From the NCBI GenBank assembly GCA_021781555.1, contig JAJXWQ010000023.1, forward strand, positions 1-43,985: a stretch of DNA of 43,985 bases, in the 5' to 3' direction. Origin of the DNA: a bacterium (lineage in GTDB: Bacteria > Cyanobacteriota > Sericytochromatia > S15B-MN24 > VGJW01). The notes beneath the pieces are model-generated. The model saw only the letters and a program-made list of their open reading frames with translations. It did no database searches and was not told the origin of the DNA. The translations under genes and the position numbers were made by a program. Below are positions 1 to 7,522 of this stretch, piece by piece. Positions within the stretch are counted from its first letter, which is position 1. Every line of letters begins with the position of its first letter.

Positions 1-4
1 GGTA

Positions 5-108
5 CTAGAGTGCTCCCGGTTTGAATGGATCGAGCCCGATGAGTCAAACGGGGCCCGGTTGCGCAGCGAAGCGACCGCGCAGAGGGACCCGTTCAAACTG
101 CAAAAGGC
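5..108 (+). repeat. ~104-bp structured intergenic repeat, copy 1
   Basis: First of two identical head-to-tail copies (period 104 bp). The unit begins CTAGAGTGCTCCCGG and ends near CTGCAAAAGGC. The pieces GTTTGA and TCAAAC can pair around an inner ATCG/CGAT stem, AACGGG and CCCGTT can form a second outer stem, and GGTTGC/GCGACC pair inside it. The two ends also carry imperfect inverted termini (GTTTGAA near the start, TTCAAAC near the end). No protein is encoded. Confidence 0.9.
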
Positions 109-212
109 CTAGAGTGCTCCCGGTTTGAATGGATCGAGCCCGATGAGTCAAACGGGGCCCGGTTGCGCAGCGAAGCGACCGCGCAGAGGGACCCGTTCAA
201 ACTGCAAAAGGC
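109..212 (+). repeat. ~104-bp structured intergenic repeat, copy 2 (tandem)
   Basis: Exact second copy of the preceding unit, directly abutting it. It is followed by two short GCCTAGA repeats (211-225), as if the copy boundary had slipped. The neighbouring minus-strand nuclease fragment reads into this copy and meets its stop codon inside it, so the repeat is the likely cause of that gene's truncation. Confidence 0.9.
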
Positions 213-538
213 CTAGAGCCTAGAGCCAGGGAATAGGCGGAAAGCTGACCATCATTGTTGGCCTTGCCATCCTGATAGGCTGCGGATGCGGTCTTGTAAT
301 CAACAATGAGGATTGCCTCGGGATCGTTTTCGGCCAGAAGGAGAGCATCGATCCGGCCCGTAAGCGGCGGAAGGTCATCGCTCAGCTTGATCTCGAATGG
401 CTCCTCGATGCCGACCAGCGTGTAGCCCGCCGGCGGTGGCGTCTCGCCGAACAGGCGCATCAGGCCTTGCCCTTGCTCCAAGAGGCTCGCACCATGGCCT
501 CGCTCGCCTTGCTCGTCTGCGCCATCTTCACGCATCAT
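197..538 (-). pseudogene. RecB/Cas4-like PD-(D/E)XK nuclease, remnant
   Basis: The reading frame keeps the core of a PD-(D/E)XK exonuclease domain: a GRIDALLL strand carrying the metal-binding Asp, an IVDYKTAS strand carrying the D-x-K pair, and a QLSAYSLAL helix with the conserved Gln and Tyr. In family members this domain continues well beyond the QxxxY helix. Here the frame runs straight into repeat copy 2 and stops after about six unrelated residues (GSRPFAV). The N-terminal side is also short, because the upstream secreted-protein gene ends only 18 bp before the first usable ATG. I read this as a both-ends-truncated relic of a RecB-family nuclease of the sort found in defence or repair loci. 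An intact small nuclease is unlikely. Confidence 0.6.
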
Positions 539-555
539 CCCGACGGGTGAGGCCG

Positions 556-1248
556 TCAGAGGATCCAGGCCGCCTTGACCGGAGTGGCGCAGGCCCCCAC
601 GGAGAGCTCCAGATGAGGCAGCACTCGCGCCCCCACCTCGAGCCACGGGATGCCAGACCTGAGCTCGGGCCAGTCGTTCGAGTCGGGGTTCGACACGGTG
701 GACAGCAGGGTTGTGTTCGGGGTCAACCGGATCCGAAGCCAGTGCCATCGGAACTCGTACTGGGCTCCCACGATCGCACCATACGGCTGAGCAGCTGATG
801 GCCTGGACGCACCAACGATGGCAGGCACGGCCCAGTCTGGCTCCGTGTAGCGGTTGGCTCCCGCGAGCCAGCTGACCGAGTTGTGGTCGTCCAACCTGAC
901 GGCGTACCTCGCCCAGAGCGAGAAGGACTGCGGGGAAAGCAGGTCAGCCGAGAGATGCTGCGGGGGCAGGATGCCCGAGAACTGGGCGATGCTCGACCCG
1001 GAGCATGCAAGTCCCCCGAACCGCCAGGGCGAGCCCTGTAGGCCGAGCTCAGCGCCGATGCCGAGGTTCAAGCTAACGTGCCACGGTGGCCCCGAGTAGA
1101 AGTAGGTCGGTAGCAGGCCAATGTTGACGTACCCCTCGACGGGAGCCGCCAGCACGGGTGCAGTACTGGTGAGGGTCGCGAGCGCCGCCAGCACGGAAGC
1201 TAGCTGGACCGGCCCGCACCTTGCGACTGATCGCCCGATGTGATTCAC
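556..1248 (-). CDS. Secreted protein of unknown function, beta-barrel-like
   Basis: A 230-residue protein starting at GTG, with the GTGA overlap to the stop of the upstream nuclease-like pseudogene. The N-terminus has a hydrophobic stretch ending in APVLAAP, a plausible signal peptide. The mature part is rich in alternating aromatic and polar residues (for example YGAIVGAQYEFRWHW) and ends with a short conserved-looking strand, which suggests an outer-membrane beta-barrel or similar all-beta exported protein. I do not recognise the family. It lies among degraded nuclease genes inside the repeat-bounded island, and the translational overlap suggests it was once co-expressed with them. Confidence 0.55.
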   Translation of the reverse strand: MNHIGRSVARCGPVQLASVLAALATLTSTAPVLAAPVEGYVNIGLLPTYFYSGPPWHVSLNLGIGAELGLQGSPWRFGGLACSGSSIAQFSGILPPQHLSADLLSPQSFSLWARYAVRLDDHNSVSWLAGANRYTEPDWAVPAIVGASRPSAAQPYGAIVGAQYEFRWHWLRIRLTPNTTLLSTVSNPDSNDWPELRSGIPWLEVGARVLPHLELSVGACATPVKAAWIL

Positions 1249-1729
1249 GGTGCCGCAATCTCAGGGTGGAAGTCCGAGGATACCAGCACGATGCGGACGT
1301 CCTGGGCGAAATCTGACTCACGGGGCTCCACCCACTTGAGGAACCTGAGCAGCCTTGGTTCGGCCTCCTCTGGTGGCTGCTCAAGTTTCGTCAGGTACCT
1401 GCTGTGGGCCTCGACAGCCTGTCGCCAGGTCATCGTCGAGACCATGGCCGCATACCGGATGGCCTGCAGGTCCACGTGCCCACCGTCTTCTTTGCCTCCT
1501 CAAAGGTGGTTCGCCTCAAGGGCTCTAGCTTGTCGGGTTTGACTTCGACCAAGGTCATGGCCAGCTCCTGCGGGGAAGAGGGCGTCCACATCAAACCATG
1601 AGGGAGAAGGTTGGTTGCATCTTTTACCTGCAAGTTTGGATGCGCGAAGGCGGACGCCCCATCCTCGTTCCTGTGCTCCATGTTGACAAGCTGCCACAGA
1701 TCGGACGGAGCCCAGGATCCTGAGCTCAC
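1245..1729 (-). pseudogene. Nuclease-like protein, frameshifted
   Basis: Two overlapping frames together make one protein. The upstream frame (to about 1478-1490) reads LWQLVNMEHRNEDG, then LPHGLMWTPSSPQELAMT, TLVEVKPDK and TTFEEAKK. The downstream frame continues GGHVDLQAIRYAAMVSTMTW and DFAQDVRIVLVS to the stop at 1245. The two join smoothly if one base is restored near the AAGAAGACGGTGGG stretch. The LVEVK segment looks like the ExK strand of a PD-(D/E)XK fold. The pieces resemble a family of uncharacterised nuclease-like proteins; this assignment is from memory of the motif and is modest. Either the gene is broken by a one-base deletion or the sequence contains an error there. Confidence 0.55.
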
Positions 1730-1814
1730 GCCGTTACGCGGCCTTCCGAGGGTGGTGGATATTGGCCGGACGTCTCACTTGCTGCCACCGCATCAAAGCG
1801 AGCAGCGTAGAAGC

Positions 1815-2465
1815 TTACGGGCGAGCTTCCATTTCTTGAAGAAGGTTCAAAGCCGCCTCGGCAAGCGGCTTGGCCCAATCCGGTGTCTTCCGCATGTCCG
1901 CCGGGTCGAGCGGCCAGGTTATCTGCCCGCCGATCATTTCCAGGACCAATACCGGGTCAGGAACGGCCTCGCCGGAGCGAGCGTCGGTGTTGTTGTCGTA
2001 AACCTTGAGGTGGTCCAGGTGAGGCATGAGCGAGATCAGGTTACAGAGGGCGAGCGGGTAGCGCTCCCGGATCTTGGCCTCGGGGATATCGTGCCCGCCG
2101 CTACCGACCCGGAGCTTGACCCGAGCGATGTGCTGATCGGGTGAGGCCAGCCCACAGAACCAAACGAGGACATCATGGGTGCTCGTGGCAGCCAGAATCC
2201 TCTCGGTGATCGTATGGCCGCCGAGGGTGGTCTCGAAGGCGTGGTTGCGGCCAAGGGCTGTCGCCTCGTCGAGGCGCCGCACGCTCTCATCCCAGGCTCG
2301 GGCATTGGCGGCTTCCTGGTTGCATCCCGTTGCCGCCATCACCTCACGGGCAAAGCTGTCGGGGTTGAACCACGTGGAGCCGGCTTGCTCCAGCAACATC
2401 CCACCAATCGAGCTCTTGCCGGCCCCGTTTACGCCCGCCAGAACGAAGAGGACAGGACGCGGCAT
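1815..2465 (-). CDS. Zeta-toxin-like P-loop kinase
   Basis: A 216-residue kinase-like protein. The Walker A motif GVNGAGKSS lies at about residues 11-19. It is followed by an FETTLGG element near residue 77, an R-x-GSGGHDIPEAKIRERY segment near residues 118-135 typical of zeta-toxin relatives, and a VYDNN motif near residue 154. Zeta toxins phosphorylate UDP-N-acetylglucosamine and so poison cell-wall precursor synthesis; whether this member does so cannot be seen. Its ATG overlaps the stop of the upstream antitoxin-like gene by one base (TGATG), the coupling expected of a toxin-antitoxin pair. The size and motifs look complete. Confidence 0.82.
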   Translation of the reverse strand: MPRPVLFVLAGVNGAGKSSIGGMLLEQAGSTWFNPDSFAREVMAATGCNQEAANARAWDESVRRLDEATALGRNHAFETTLGGHTITERILAATSTHDVLVWFCGLASPDQHIARVKLRVGSGGHDIPEAKIRERYPLALCNLISLMPHLDHLKVYDNNTDARSGEAVPDPVLVLEMIGGQITWPLDPADMRKTPDWAKPLAEAALNLLQEMEARP

Positions 2466-2806
2466 CAGTAACCCGAGCCAGCCTTGAGCTTGCCATGAAG
2501 CTGAGCTGGCGACCCCATGACGGACCGAAGCCGTTGTCCGGCATCGGCACCTTGCAAGGTGGCCAGACGCTCATCAAAACGCCGACGCAGCGCTTCCAAT
2601 TCGGCATCGGCCTTCGACTCGACCTGGTTCATGACCTGTACGATGCGCTCATACTCCTGCAAGGAGAGGATCACCGCCTCGGGCGTGTCGTGATTGGTCA
2701 CGACCACCTTCCCCTTGGGAGCCAAAGTCCGCATGACTCCGCGCCAGCCAAGCTTCTTGACATCTGAAGCTGGCACCCGGGCAAGCGAGTCCATTTCAGG
2801 AATCAT
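2465..2806 (-). CDS. Phd/YefM-like antitoxin
   Basis: A 113-residue protein. The first ~60 residues fit a Phd-type DNA-binding antitoxin: VPASDVKKLGWRGVM, then a TLAPKGKVVVTNHDTPEAVI strand pair and SLQEYERIV. The C-terminal half is charged and helical (QVESKADAELEALRRRFDER), as expected for a toxin-binding tail. The start ATG has a strong ribosome binding site GGGAGGAA about 8 bases upstream. It is the first gene of a two-gene operon with the zeta-like kinase, the usual order antitoxin then toxin. Phd antitoxins usually repress their own promoter, so the AT-rich leader just upstream is the likely operator. Confidence 0.8.
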   Translation of the reverse strand: MIPEMDSLARVPASDVKKLGWRGVMRTLAPKGKVVVTNHDTPEAVILSLQEYERIVQVMNQVESKADAELEALRRRFDERLATLQGADAGQRLRSVMGSPAQLHGKLKAGSGY

Positions 2807-2900
2807 CGTCGGTTCCTCCCTGTGGAGACAGGATACCCTATTTCACCAAACTAGGCTAATTGGATATTTTGGATACTTTGCCCGCATTCATCAAAGCAAG
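2807..2900 (-). promoter_or_regulatory. Probable TA promoter/operator region
   Basis: An AT-rich patch in an otherwise GC-rich window, directly upstream of the antitoxin. On the plus strand it holds three GGATA repeats (GGATAC 2831-2836, GGATAT 2862-2867, GGATAC 2871-2876) and a partial dyad CCAAACTAGGCTAATTGG between them. Such repeats are candidate operator half-sites for antitoxin autoregulation. No clear -35/-10 pair can be assigned. Confidence 0.4.
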
Positions 2901-2925
2901 GCTCAGGCGTCAGCAAGGTGGTGAC

Positions 2926-2947
2926 CTGACCCCATGCTCTGGGTCAG
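2926..2947. other. Perfect 7-bp hairpin
   Basis: CTGACCC (2926-2932) and GGGTCAG (2941-2947) form a perfect stem with an 8-base loop. There is no T-run on either side, so it is not a typical terminator. The remaining gene-free sequence from 2948 to 3034 and from 3142 to 3301 shows nothing else that I can support. Confidence 0.35.
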
Positions 2948-3034
2948 TCGTAACGATGGTCCTCCGCCATTTGGGGCTTCCAATGCTGTCTTCCGGGCGA
3001 ACTCCTCGGGCGGAATCTCTCGATCCGGGACGCG

Positions 3035-3141
3035 CTAGGCCTTTTGCAGTTTGAACGGGTCCCTCTGCGCGGTCGCTTCGCTGCGCAACCGGGCCCCGTT
3101 TGACTCATCGGGCTCGATCCATTCAAACCGGGAGCACTCTA
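3035..3141 (-). repeat. ~104-bp structured repeat, inverted copy
   Basis: Identical to copies 1 and 2 but inverted, so the 2.8 kb between 213 and 3034 is enclosed by perfect inverted repeats. Read on the minus strand, it lies downstream of the HEAT-repeat gene that ends at 3302, in the same orientation as that gene. Confidence 0.9.
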
Positions 3142-3301
3142 ATCCAAGCCTGCTTGACTTATGAGAAACCTAACAATGGCCTTGCGGCGCCAACAAACCC
3201 GACGGATCGGGCGGTTGCGTCCGGTCCCTGCCGGCTGGAGTGACCTGACCTCCGAGACCGCCAAATGGCCCTGCCCCGGGGGAGCGAGGCGGCCCGCGCC
3301 C

Positions 3302-3805
3302 TCACGCCCGCGTCCGCGCCTGAAGCTTGCACGCGGCCATCATGCAGGCCGAGCGCACCGTGACGCCTGCGGCCGAGCGGCTGGCCTCCTGAAGCGGAGC
3401 CAAGGCCGCGGGATCCCCGATCTTGCCCAGTGCCTCGGCCACTGCCTTGAGAAGGAGGTGGTCGTCGCCGCGGGTCCTGAAGAGCTCGAGCAGCGGCTCC
3501 ACGGCCTCTTTGGCCTGCAGGCGCCCCAGCGACGATACGGCCGAGGCCCGCACCAGCTCGGCCTCGTCGGCCAGCCGGGCGCAGATCGCCTCGATCACTC
3601 CAGCTCCGCCGATCTGGCTCAAGAGAAAGACGGATCGGCGCCGGACCTCGGCGGTCTCGTGGCTGGTGAGGGGCAGGAAGGGCGCGCCTGCCGGCAGGGT
3701 GCCAGCCTTCAAGAGGTCGGACATGCGGTTCATGAACCTCTCGTCCGAATCGTTGAAAACGGCGTCCAGCAGCGTGTCTTGCAGATCCAAGGCCTCGGTA
3801 CCCAT
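3302..3805 (-). CDS. HEAT-repeat protein
   Basis: A 167-residue all-helical protein when started at the ATG at 3805 ([11 protein letters not shown]). A longer frame reaches 3856, but its extra 17 residues are low-complexity and unconvincing. Three HEAT-type repeats are visible: [35 protein letters not shown] and [21 protein letters not shown]-lyase/HEAT proteins act as binding scaffolds, so no reaction is predicted. It is transcribed divergently from thymidine kinase across about 120 bp. Confidence 0.7.
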   Translation of the reverse strand: MGTEALDLQDTLLDAVFNDSDERFMNRMSDLLKAGTLPAGAPFLPLTSHETAEVRRRSVFLLSQIGGAGVIEAICARLADEAELVRASAVSSLGRLQAKEAVEPLLELFRTRGDDHLLLKAVAEALGKIGDPAALAPLQEASRSAAGVTVRSACMMAACKLQARTRA

Positions 3806-3926
3806 CGTCGAAGCGGATGATCCTCGTGTAGGTGCAGTCGGAGGGCGGGAACCCAAGCTCCTGTTTCCATTCTACCAACCGCGCGGGGCGCCCATGCGCA
3901 ACATGCCCTCGGACTCTCGATATAAA

Positions 3927-4565
3927 ATGAGCCACATGTTCGGTTTCTACGCGCCCCCGTTCCCCTCGGGATGGATCGAGGTGGTCTGCGGTTCGATGTA
4001 TTGCGGCAAGACCGAGGAGCTCATCCGCCGGGTCCGTCGAGCCGAGATCGCCCGCCAGAAGGTCCAGGTCTTCAAGCCCATCGTTGACACCCGGTACTTT
4101 GCCGAGGACGTGTCGAGCCACAGCGGCATCCGCTACCGGGCCGTCCGGGCCGAAGGCTCGGGCGAGATCTACCAGATCGTCGATCCGGACGCCCAGGTGG
4201 TCGGCATCGACGAGGTTCAGTTCTTCGACGATGGCATCCTGGACGTCGTCCAGCGCCTTGCCAACGATGGTCGGCGCGTCGTGTGCTCTGGCCTCGACAT
4301 GGACTTCCGCGGAGAGCCTTTCGCGATCATGCCGCGGCTGCTGGCGATCGCCGAGATGGTGGACAAGCTCACCGCGGTCTGCGTCGTCTGCGGCGGGCCC
4401 GCCACGCGCAGCCAGCGCCTGATCCAAGGTGAGCCGGCCCGCTGGGACGATCCCGTCATCCAGGTCGGGGCAACCGAGGCCTACGAGCCCCGTTGCCGCA
4501 AGCACCACCTGGTTCCCAGGCCGCCCGATCCGCAGCTGCCGCTGCTATCCTCCGCCTCGCTCTGA
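3927..4565 (+). CDS. tdk: Thymidine kinase (type II)
   Basis: Phosphorylates thymidine with ATP in the pyrimidine salvage pathway, in the cytoplasm. The 212-residue protein has the P-loop GSMYCGKT (residues 22-29), the DEVQFF motif (95-100, usually DEAQFF) and the [11 protein letters not shown] lasso region. Two zinc-ligand pairs are seen: Cys152/Cys155 in CVVCGG, and Cys190 with His193 in CRKHH. Length and motif order are normal. The ATG at 3927 lacks a ribosome binding site and sits against a TATAAA box; a second in-frame ATG at 3936 is the alternative start. The gene converges on pilQ, whose end lies 33 bp away. Confidence 0.93.
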   Translation: MSHMFGFYAPPFPSGWIEVVCGSMYCGKTEELIRRVRRAEIARQKVQVFKPIVDTRYFAEDVSSHSGIRYRAVRAEGSGEIYQIVDPDAQVVGIDEVQFFDDGILDVVQRLANDGRRVVCSGLDMDFRGEPFAIMPRLLAIAEMVDKLTAVCVVCGGPATRSQRLIQGEPARWDDPVIQVGATEAYEPRCRKHHLVPRPPDPQLPLLSSASL

Positions 4566-4598
4566 AGCAGGAAAGAGCCTGGATCCGGGCTGGCCGCC

Positions 4599-6161
4599 TC
4601 ACAACCCGCCGAGGCCGGGCAGCTCCTGCTCGCTGGGAGCCAGGCGGGTGGTGATGTGCGGGGTCACCTCGATGAGGATCTCGGAGTCGTCCTCGGATTG
4701 CGTCGTGGTCTGGAACAGCCGGCCGAGGATGGGGATGTCGCCGAGGATGGGCATCTTCTCGACGCTGCTCGTCGTGTTCTTGCTCTCGAGACCGCCGATG
4801 ATGATGCTCTCGCCGTCGCGGACGCGCATCGTGGTCTGGACCGACCGCGAGTCGATGATCGGCACCGGGTTGCCGTCCACGATGACATCGCCGGAATCCG
4901 CCGAGATGGTGGGGTTGAGGTTGAGGGTCACGTAGCCCTTGGTATCGATCCTCGGCGTGATGGTGAGCGACTGGCCGACGTCGACGAAGCCCACGGATGA
5001 GTAGGCGTGGCCGACGGAGTCGACCGCCGTCTGGATGATGGGGTGGCGGTTGGCAATGGTGATGGTAGCCGTCTTGTTGTCCTGCGCCGCCACCTGGGGA
5101 TCGGCCAGGACGGTGGCGTAGTTGTGCTGGATCGCCCAGTCGAGGCGGGCGTTGAAGTTGGCGGTGTAGTTGCCCAAGGCGTTGAAGGTGATCGACGTCG
5201 CGCCGGTCCCGGTGGCAGGGTTGCCGGCCTGGTTGCCCGTGCCGCCGGCCAGCGTATCGGGGTTCTGGTTGTCCCAGGACGCCCCGAACTTGGAGCCGCC
5301 AAACCCGTAGTGTATCCCGAGCTGGGCCTGATCGCCCTTGGAGAGCTCGACCATCTTGACCGAGATGAGGACCTGCGGCGTCGGGATGTCGAGTGCCTGA
5401 ATGAGCGCCTTGGCGCGGTTCACGACGTCCTCGGGCGCCGTGATGAGCAGGCTGTTCGTCCGCTGGTCAGGGATGATCTTGACCTGCTTCTCGTTCGAGG
5501 AGTCGATGATGGCCTGCTTGACCTTGGCCACGATGTCGGTGACCTTGCTGTTGTCGATCCGCAACAAGACGGTCTCCACGCCCCCGTACTCCTTCTTCTC
5601 GAAGACCGCGCGGGTGGCGATCAGAAGCGTGCTGCCGATCCGCTTGGCTTCCAGGTCGTGCATGCGCAGCACCAGGTCGAGCGCCTGGTTGAGCGGGACG
5701 GCCTTGAGCGAAAGGGTCACGCGGCCCTGCACCGAGTCGTCCAGCATCACGTTCATTCCGCCCATCTGAGCCATCTTGGTCAGGAGCTGGCGGATATCGG
5801 CGTCGTTCAGCGTGATCGTCAAGAGGGTCGGGTTGTTGATGAGCTCGGTATCGTCCGTGATGGTCTGGTTGCGCAGTGCCGGCACGTTGGCGCCCGAGGC
5901 GCTGGAATCGCCCGAGAGCAAGTTCGGCAAGGTCGCCCCCCCCTCACTGGCCCCCGGGACCGTCGGGATGCCAACGTCCGCCGTCTGTGCCAGCGCCGGG
6001 AGCGGCAGCGCCAGGACGCATGCCAGCAGGGCCAGACGGCCCATGGCCAGGGGCCCTTGGTGCCGACGGCCTGGCGCCATCCGCCGGCCGCCGCCTGCAG
6101 CTCGCTGCATGACCGCCTGCCAGGGGTGCCTCCGAACCGGGTCGCTGGCGCGAGAGTTCAT
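4599..6161 (-). CDS. pilQ: Type IV pilus secretin PilQ
   Basis: Outer-membrane pore through which the pilus emerges. About residue 90 onward there is an STN/N0-like domain (TLNDADIRQLLTKMAQMGG), then an N1-type domain (VKIIPDQRTNSLLITAP). The secretin core follows, with VLADPQVAAQDNKTATI, GQSLTITPRI, MRVRDGESIIIGGL and the closing ILGDIPILGRLFQ. It is 520 residues, shorter than many PilQ proteins, and no AMIN domain is seen. The 6161 start overlaps the pilP stop (ATGA) and gives a long basic leader before the signal peptide; the ATG at 6044 (MGRLALL) is an alternative that starts right at the signal peptide. It is last in the pil operon. Confidence 0.93.
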   Translation of the reverse strand: MNSRASDPVRRHPWQAVMQRAAGGGRRMAPGRRHQGPLAMGRLALLACVLALPLPALAQTADVGIPTVPGASEGGATLPNLLSGDSSASGANVPALRNQTITDDTELINNPTLLTITLNDADIRQLLTKMAQMGGMNVMLDDSVQGRVTLSLKAVPLNQALDLVLRMHDLEAKRIGSTLLIATRAVFEKKEYGGVETVLLRIDNSKVTDIVAKVKQAIIDSSNEKQVKIIPDQRTNSLLITAPEDVVNRAKALIQALDIPTPQVLISVKMVELSKGDQAQLGIHYGFGGSKFGASWDNQNPDTLAGGTGNQAGNPATGTGATSITFNALGNYTANFNARLDWAIQHNYATVLADPQVAAQDNKTATITIANRHPIIQTAVDSVGHAYSSVGFVDVGQSLTITPRIDTKGYVTLNLNPTISADSGDVIVDGNPVPIIDSRSVQTTMRVRDGESIIIGGLESKNTTSSVEKMPILGDIPILGRLFQTTTQSEDDSEILIEVTPHITTRLAPSEQELPGLGGL

Positions 6162-6844
6162 GGTGAGACTTGACCTCCGATGGTCTTGACATAGCGCTCG
6201 CCTTGGAACTGGAGCGTGACTTGCTGGGGGGTGATGGAGACGACCCGCGACCCGTCGGGAAGGACGTCACCGACACCCGCTGATACGGTGTTGGCGTCGG
6301 GATCGACCAGCAGCACCAGCTGCTGGGAGCCAGTGTTGAGAATTCCCTGGATGGTCCACTGGGGAGCCTCGTGGACGACGACCGGAACGGTGATCCAGCC
6401 CCGTCCGGGCACGTACTTCTTCTGCACCGGCTTGGGCGTCGGCGGGGGCGGGATGTAAACCTCGGGCTTCGGGGTGGGCGGGGGGAGGGGGACGATGACG
6501 TGGGCTTCTGGCAGGGTGAGCGCGACGAAGGGGTCCTCGCGCCCGGAGTTCTCACGCGCTTCCCGGATCAGCTGGTCGGGAGTCGTGCTGAAGATGCGAT
6601 CGGTCGGGCCGGGTGAAGCCGCTCCCGCCGCACCACCGAACTCGGGACTACCCTGGGTCGCACTGCCCGTCGCGGAGTTCCCGGCAGGCAAGGCCGCGGG
6701 GGCCTGGGCAGCCGCAGGCAAGGGTGCGGCCAGCGAGGCGGAGGGGAGCGAAAGCCAGTGGCCGTAGCCGATCAAGAGCGTTCCCAGCCCCGCCAGAGCT
6801 GGCACGACCAGGACTCGCCTTTTTCGCTTGACCGGATGCCGCAT
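6158..6844 (-). CDS. pilP: Type IV pilus assembly protein PilP-like
   Basis: Periplasmic connector between the PilNO inner-membrane complex and the PilQ secretin. This 228-residue protein has an N-terminal membrane anchor (about residues 10-28) and a long Ala/Gly/Pro-rich linker. The GREDPF box typical of PilP lies near residue 101. Two PPPTPKP repeats follow, and then a compact beta domain (WTIQGILNTG, QLVLLVDPDA, GDVLPDGSRVVSITPQQVTL). PilP is usually a lipoprotein, whereas no lipobox Cys is present here, so anchoring appears to be by a transmembrane helix. Its stop overlaps the pilQ start. Confidence 0.82.
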   Translation of the reverse strand: MRHPVKRKRRVLVVPALAGLGTLLIGYGHWLSLPSASLAAPLPAAAQAPAALPAGNSATGSATQGSPEFGGAAGAASPGPTDRIFSTTPDQLIREARENSGREDPFVALTLPEAHVIVPLPPPTPKPEVYIPPPPTPKPVQKKYVPGRGWITVPVVVHEAPQWTIQGILNTGSQQLVLLVDPDANTVSAGVGDVLPDGSRVVSITPQQVTLQFQGERYVKTIGGQVSP

Positions 6845-6859
6845 ACCCTCGTCGTCCCC

Positions 6860-7522
6860 CTAATGGCTCAAGGCGAAGGTCGTGAGGGTGAAGTGCACGT
6901 CGAGCGTCCGGTTGAAGCCAAGCGACTGCACGGCCAGCGACTGGCCATCACCACCGCTCGAAGCTCCGGCACCGCTGTCGCTCGAGTCCGAGCTGCCCCC
7001 CCCGCCGGCCGCAGGAACGATCGACGGGGACTCGACCCGCACGACGCGGTCGTAGCGCGAGAGCTTGTCGAACAGAGCGATGAAGTCCGGATACTCGCCC
7101 ATCGCCTCGATCTTGACGTGGATCCGGCCAAGGTCCTTGACCCCGCCCTCGGTCAATGGCTTGAAGGACGAGGGCTCGAAGCTGACGAGCTGAACGCCGG
7201 TGTCGTGAAACATCTGCGAAAGGTCGACCAGAAGGATCGACAGGATCTGGTTGCGCGGCGGGAACTTGGCCCTCAGGGCCTCGATGCTCTGTACGATCTG
7301 CTGGCGCCGGGCGAGCAACTCGGCGCGGGTCAGGGGAATGCTCCTGGCCTCCTGGATCTTCTCTTGCTGCTGCTCGATCTTCTGGCGGAGCTGCAGGTAG
7401 TTGGAGAACTCGTTCCAGGGCGACTGGCTCATCAAGTAGAGCGTCACCGCGGCGAAGAACAGCGCCGCGATGATGCGCAGCCGCTCGGGCGTGAGCGCGA
7501 GTCCAAAGATCTGCTGGTTCAC
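6860..7522 (-). CDS. pilO: Type IV pilus inner-membrane protein PilO
   Basis: Bitopic inner-membrane protein that pairs with PilN to form the alignment complex. The 220-residue protein has one transmembrane helix (about 17-32, IIAALFFAAVTLYLM), a coiled coil (QLRQKIEQQQEKIQEAR) and a ferredoxin-like periplasmic domain (GRIHVKIEAMGEYPDFIALF). An unusual Gly/Ser-rich insert (AAGGGGSSDSSDSGAGAS) interrupts the last part of the domain at about residues 171-195. The start overlaps the pilN stop (GTGA), which fits translational coupling. Confidence 0.85.
   Translation of the reverse strand: MNQQIFGLALTPERLRIIAALFFAAVTLYLMSQSPWNEFSNYLQLRQKIEQQQEKIQEARSIPLTRAELLARRQQIVQSIEALRAKFPPRNQILSILLVDLSQMFHDTGVQLVSFEPSSFKPLTEGGVKDLGRIHVKIEAMGEYPDFIALFDKLSRYDRVVRVESPSIVPAAGGGGSSDSSDSGAGASSGGDGQSLAVQSLGFNRTLDVHFTLTTFALSH

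Noticed and set aside
1-212. CRISPR array
   Set aside because: Only two units of 104 bp with no spacers between them.
2930-3034. Remnant of an IS3-type transposase
   Set aside because: A short VTTDPEHG-like stretch recalls transposase ends, but it is too short and lacks the DDE motif or terminal repeats.
3159-4508. Long minus-strand reading frame opposite thymidine kinase
   Set aside because: Arg/Asp-rich shadow of the tdk gene in GC-rich DNA; tdk has all its family motifs.
5007-6173. Long plus-strand reading frame opposite pilQ
   Set aside because: Shadow frame without recognisable motifs; pilQ on the other strand is certain.
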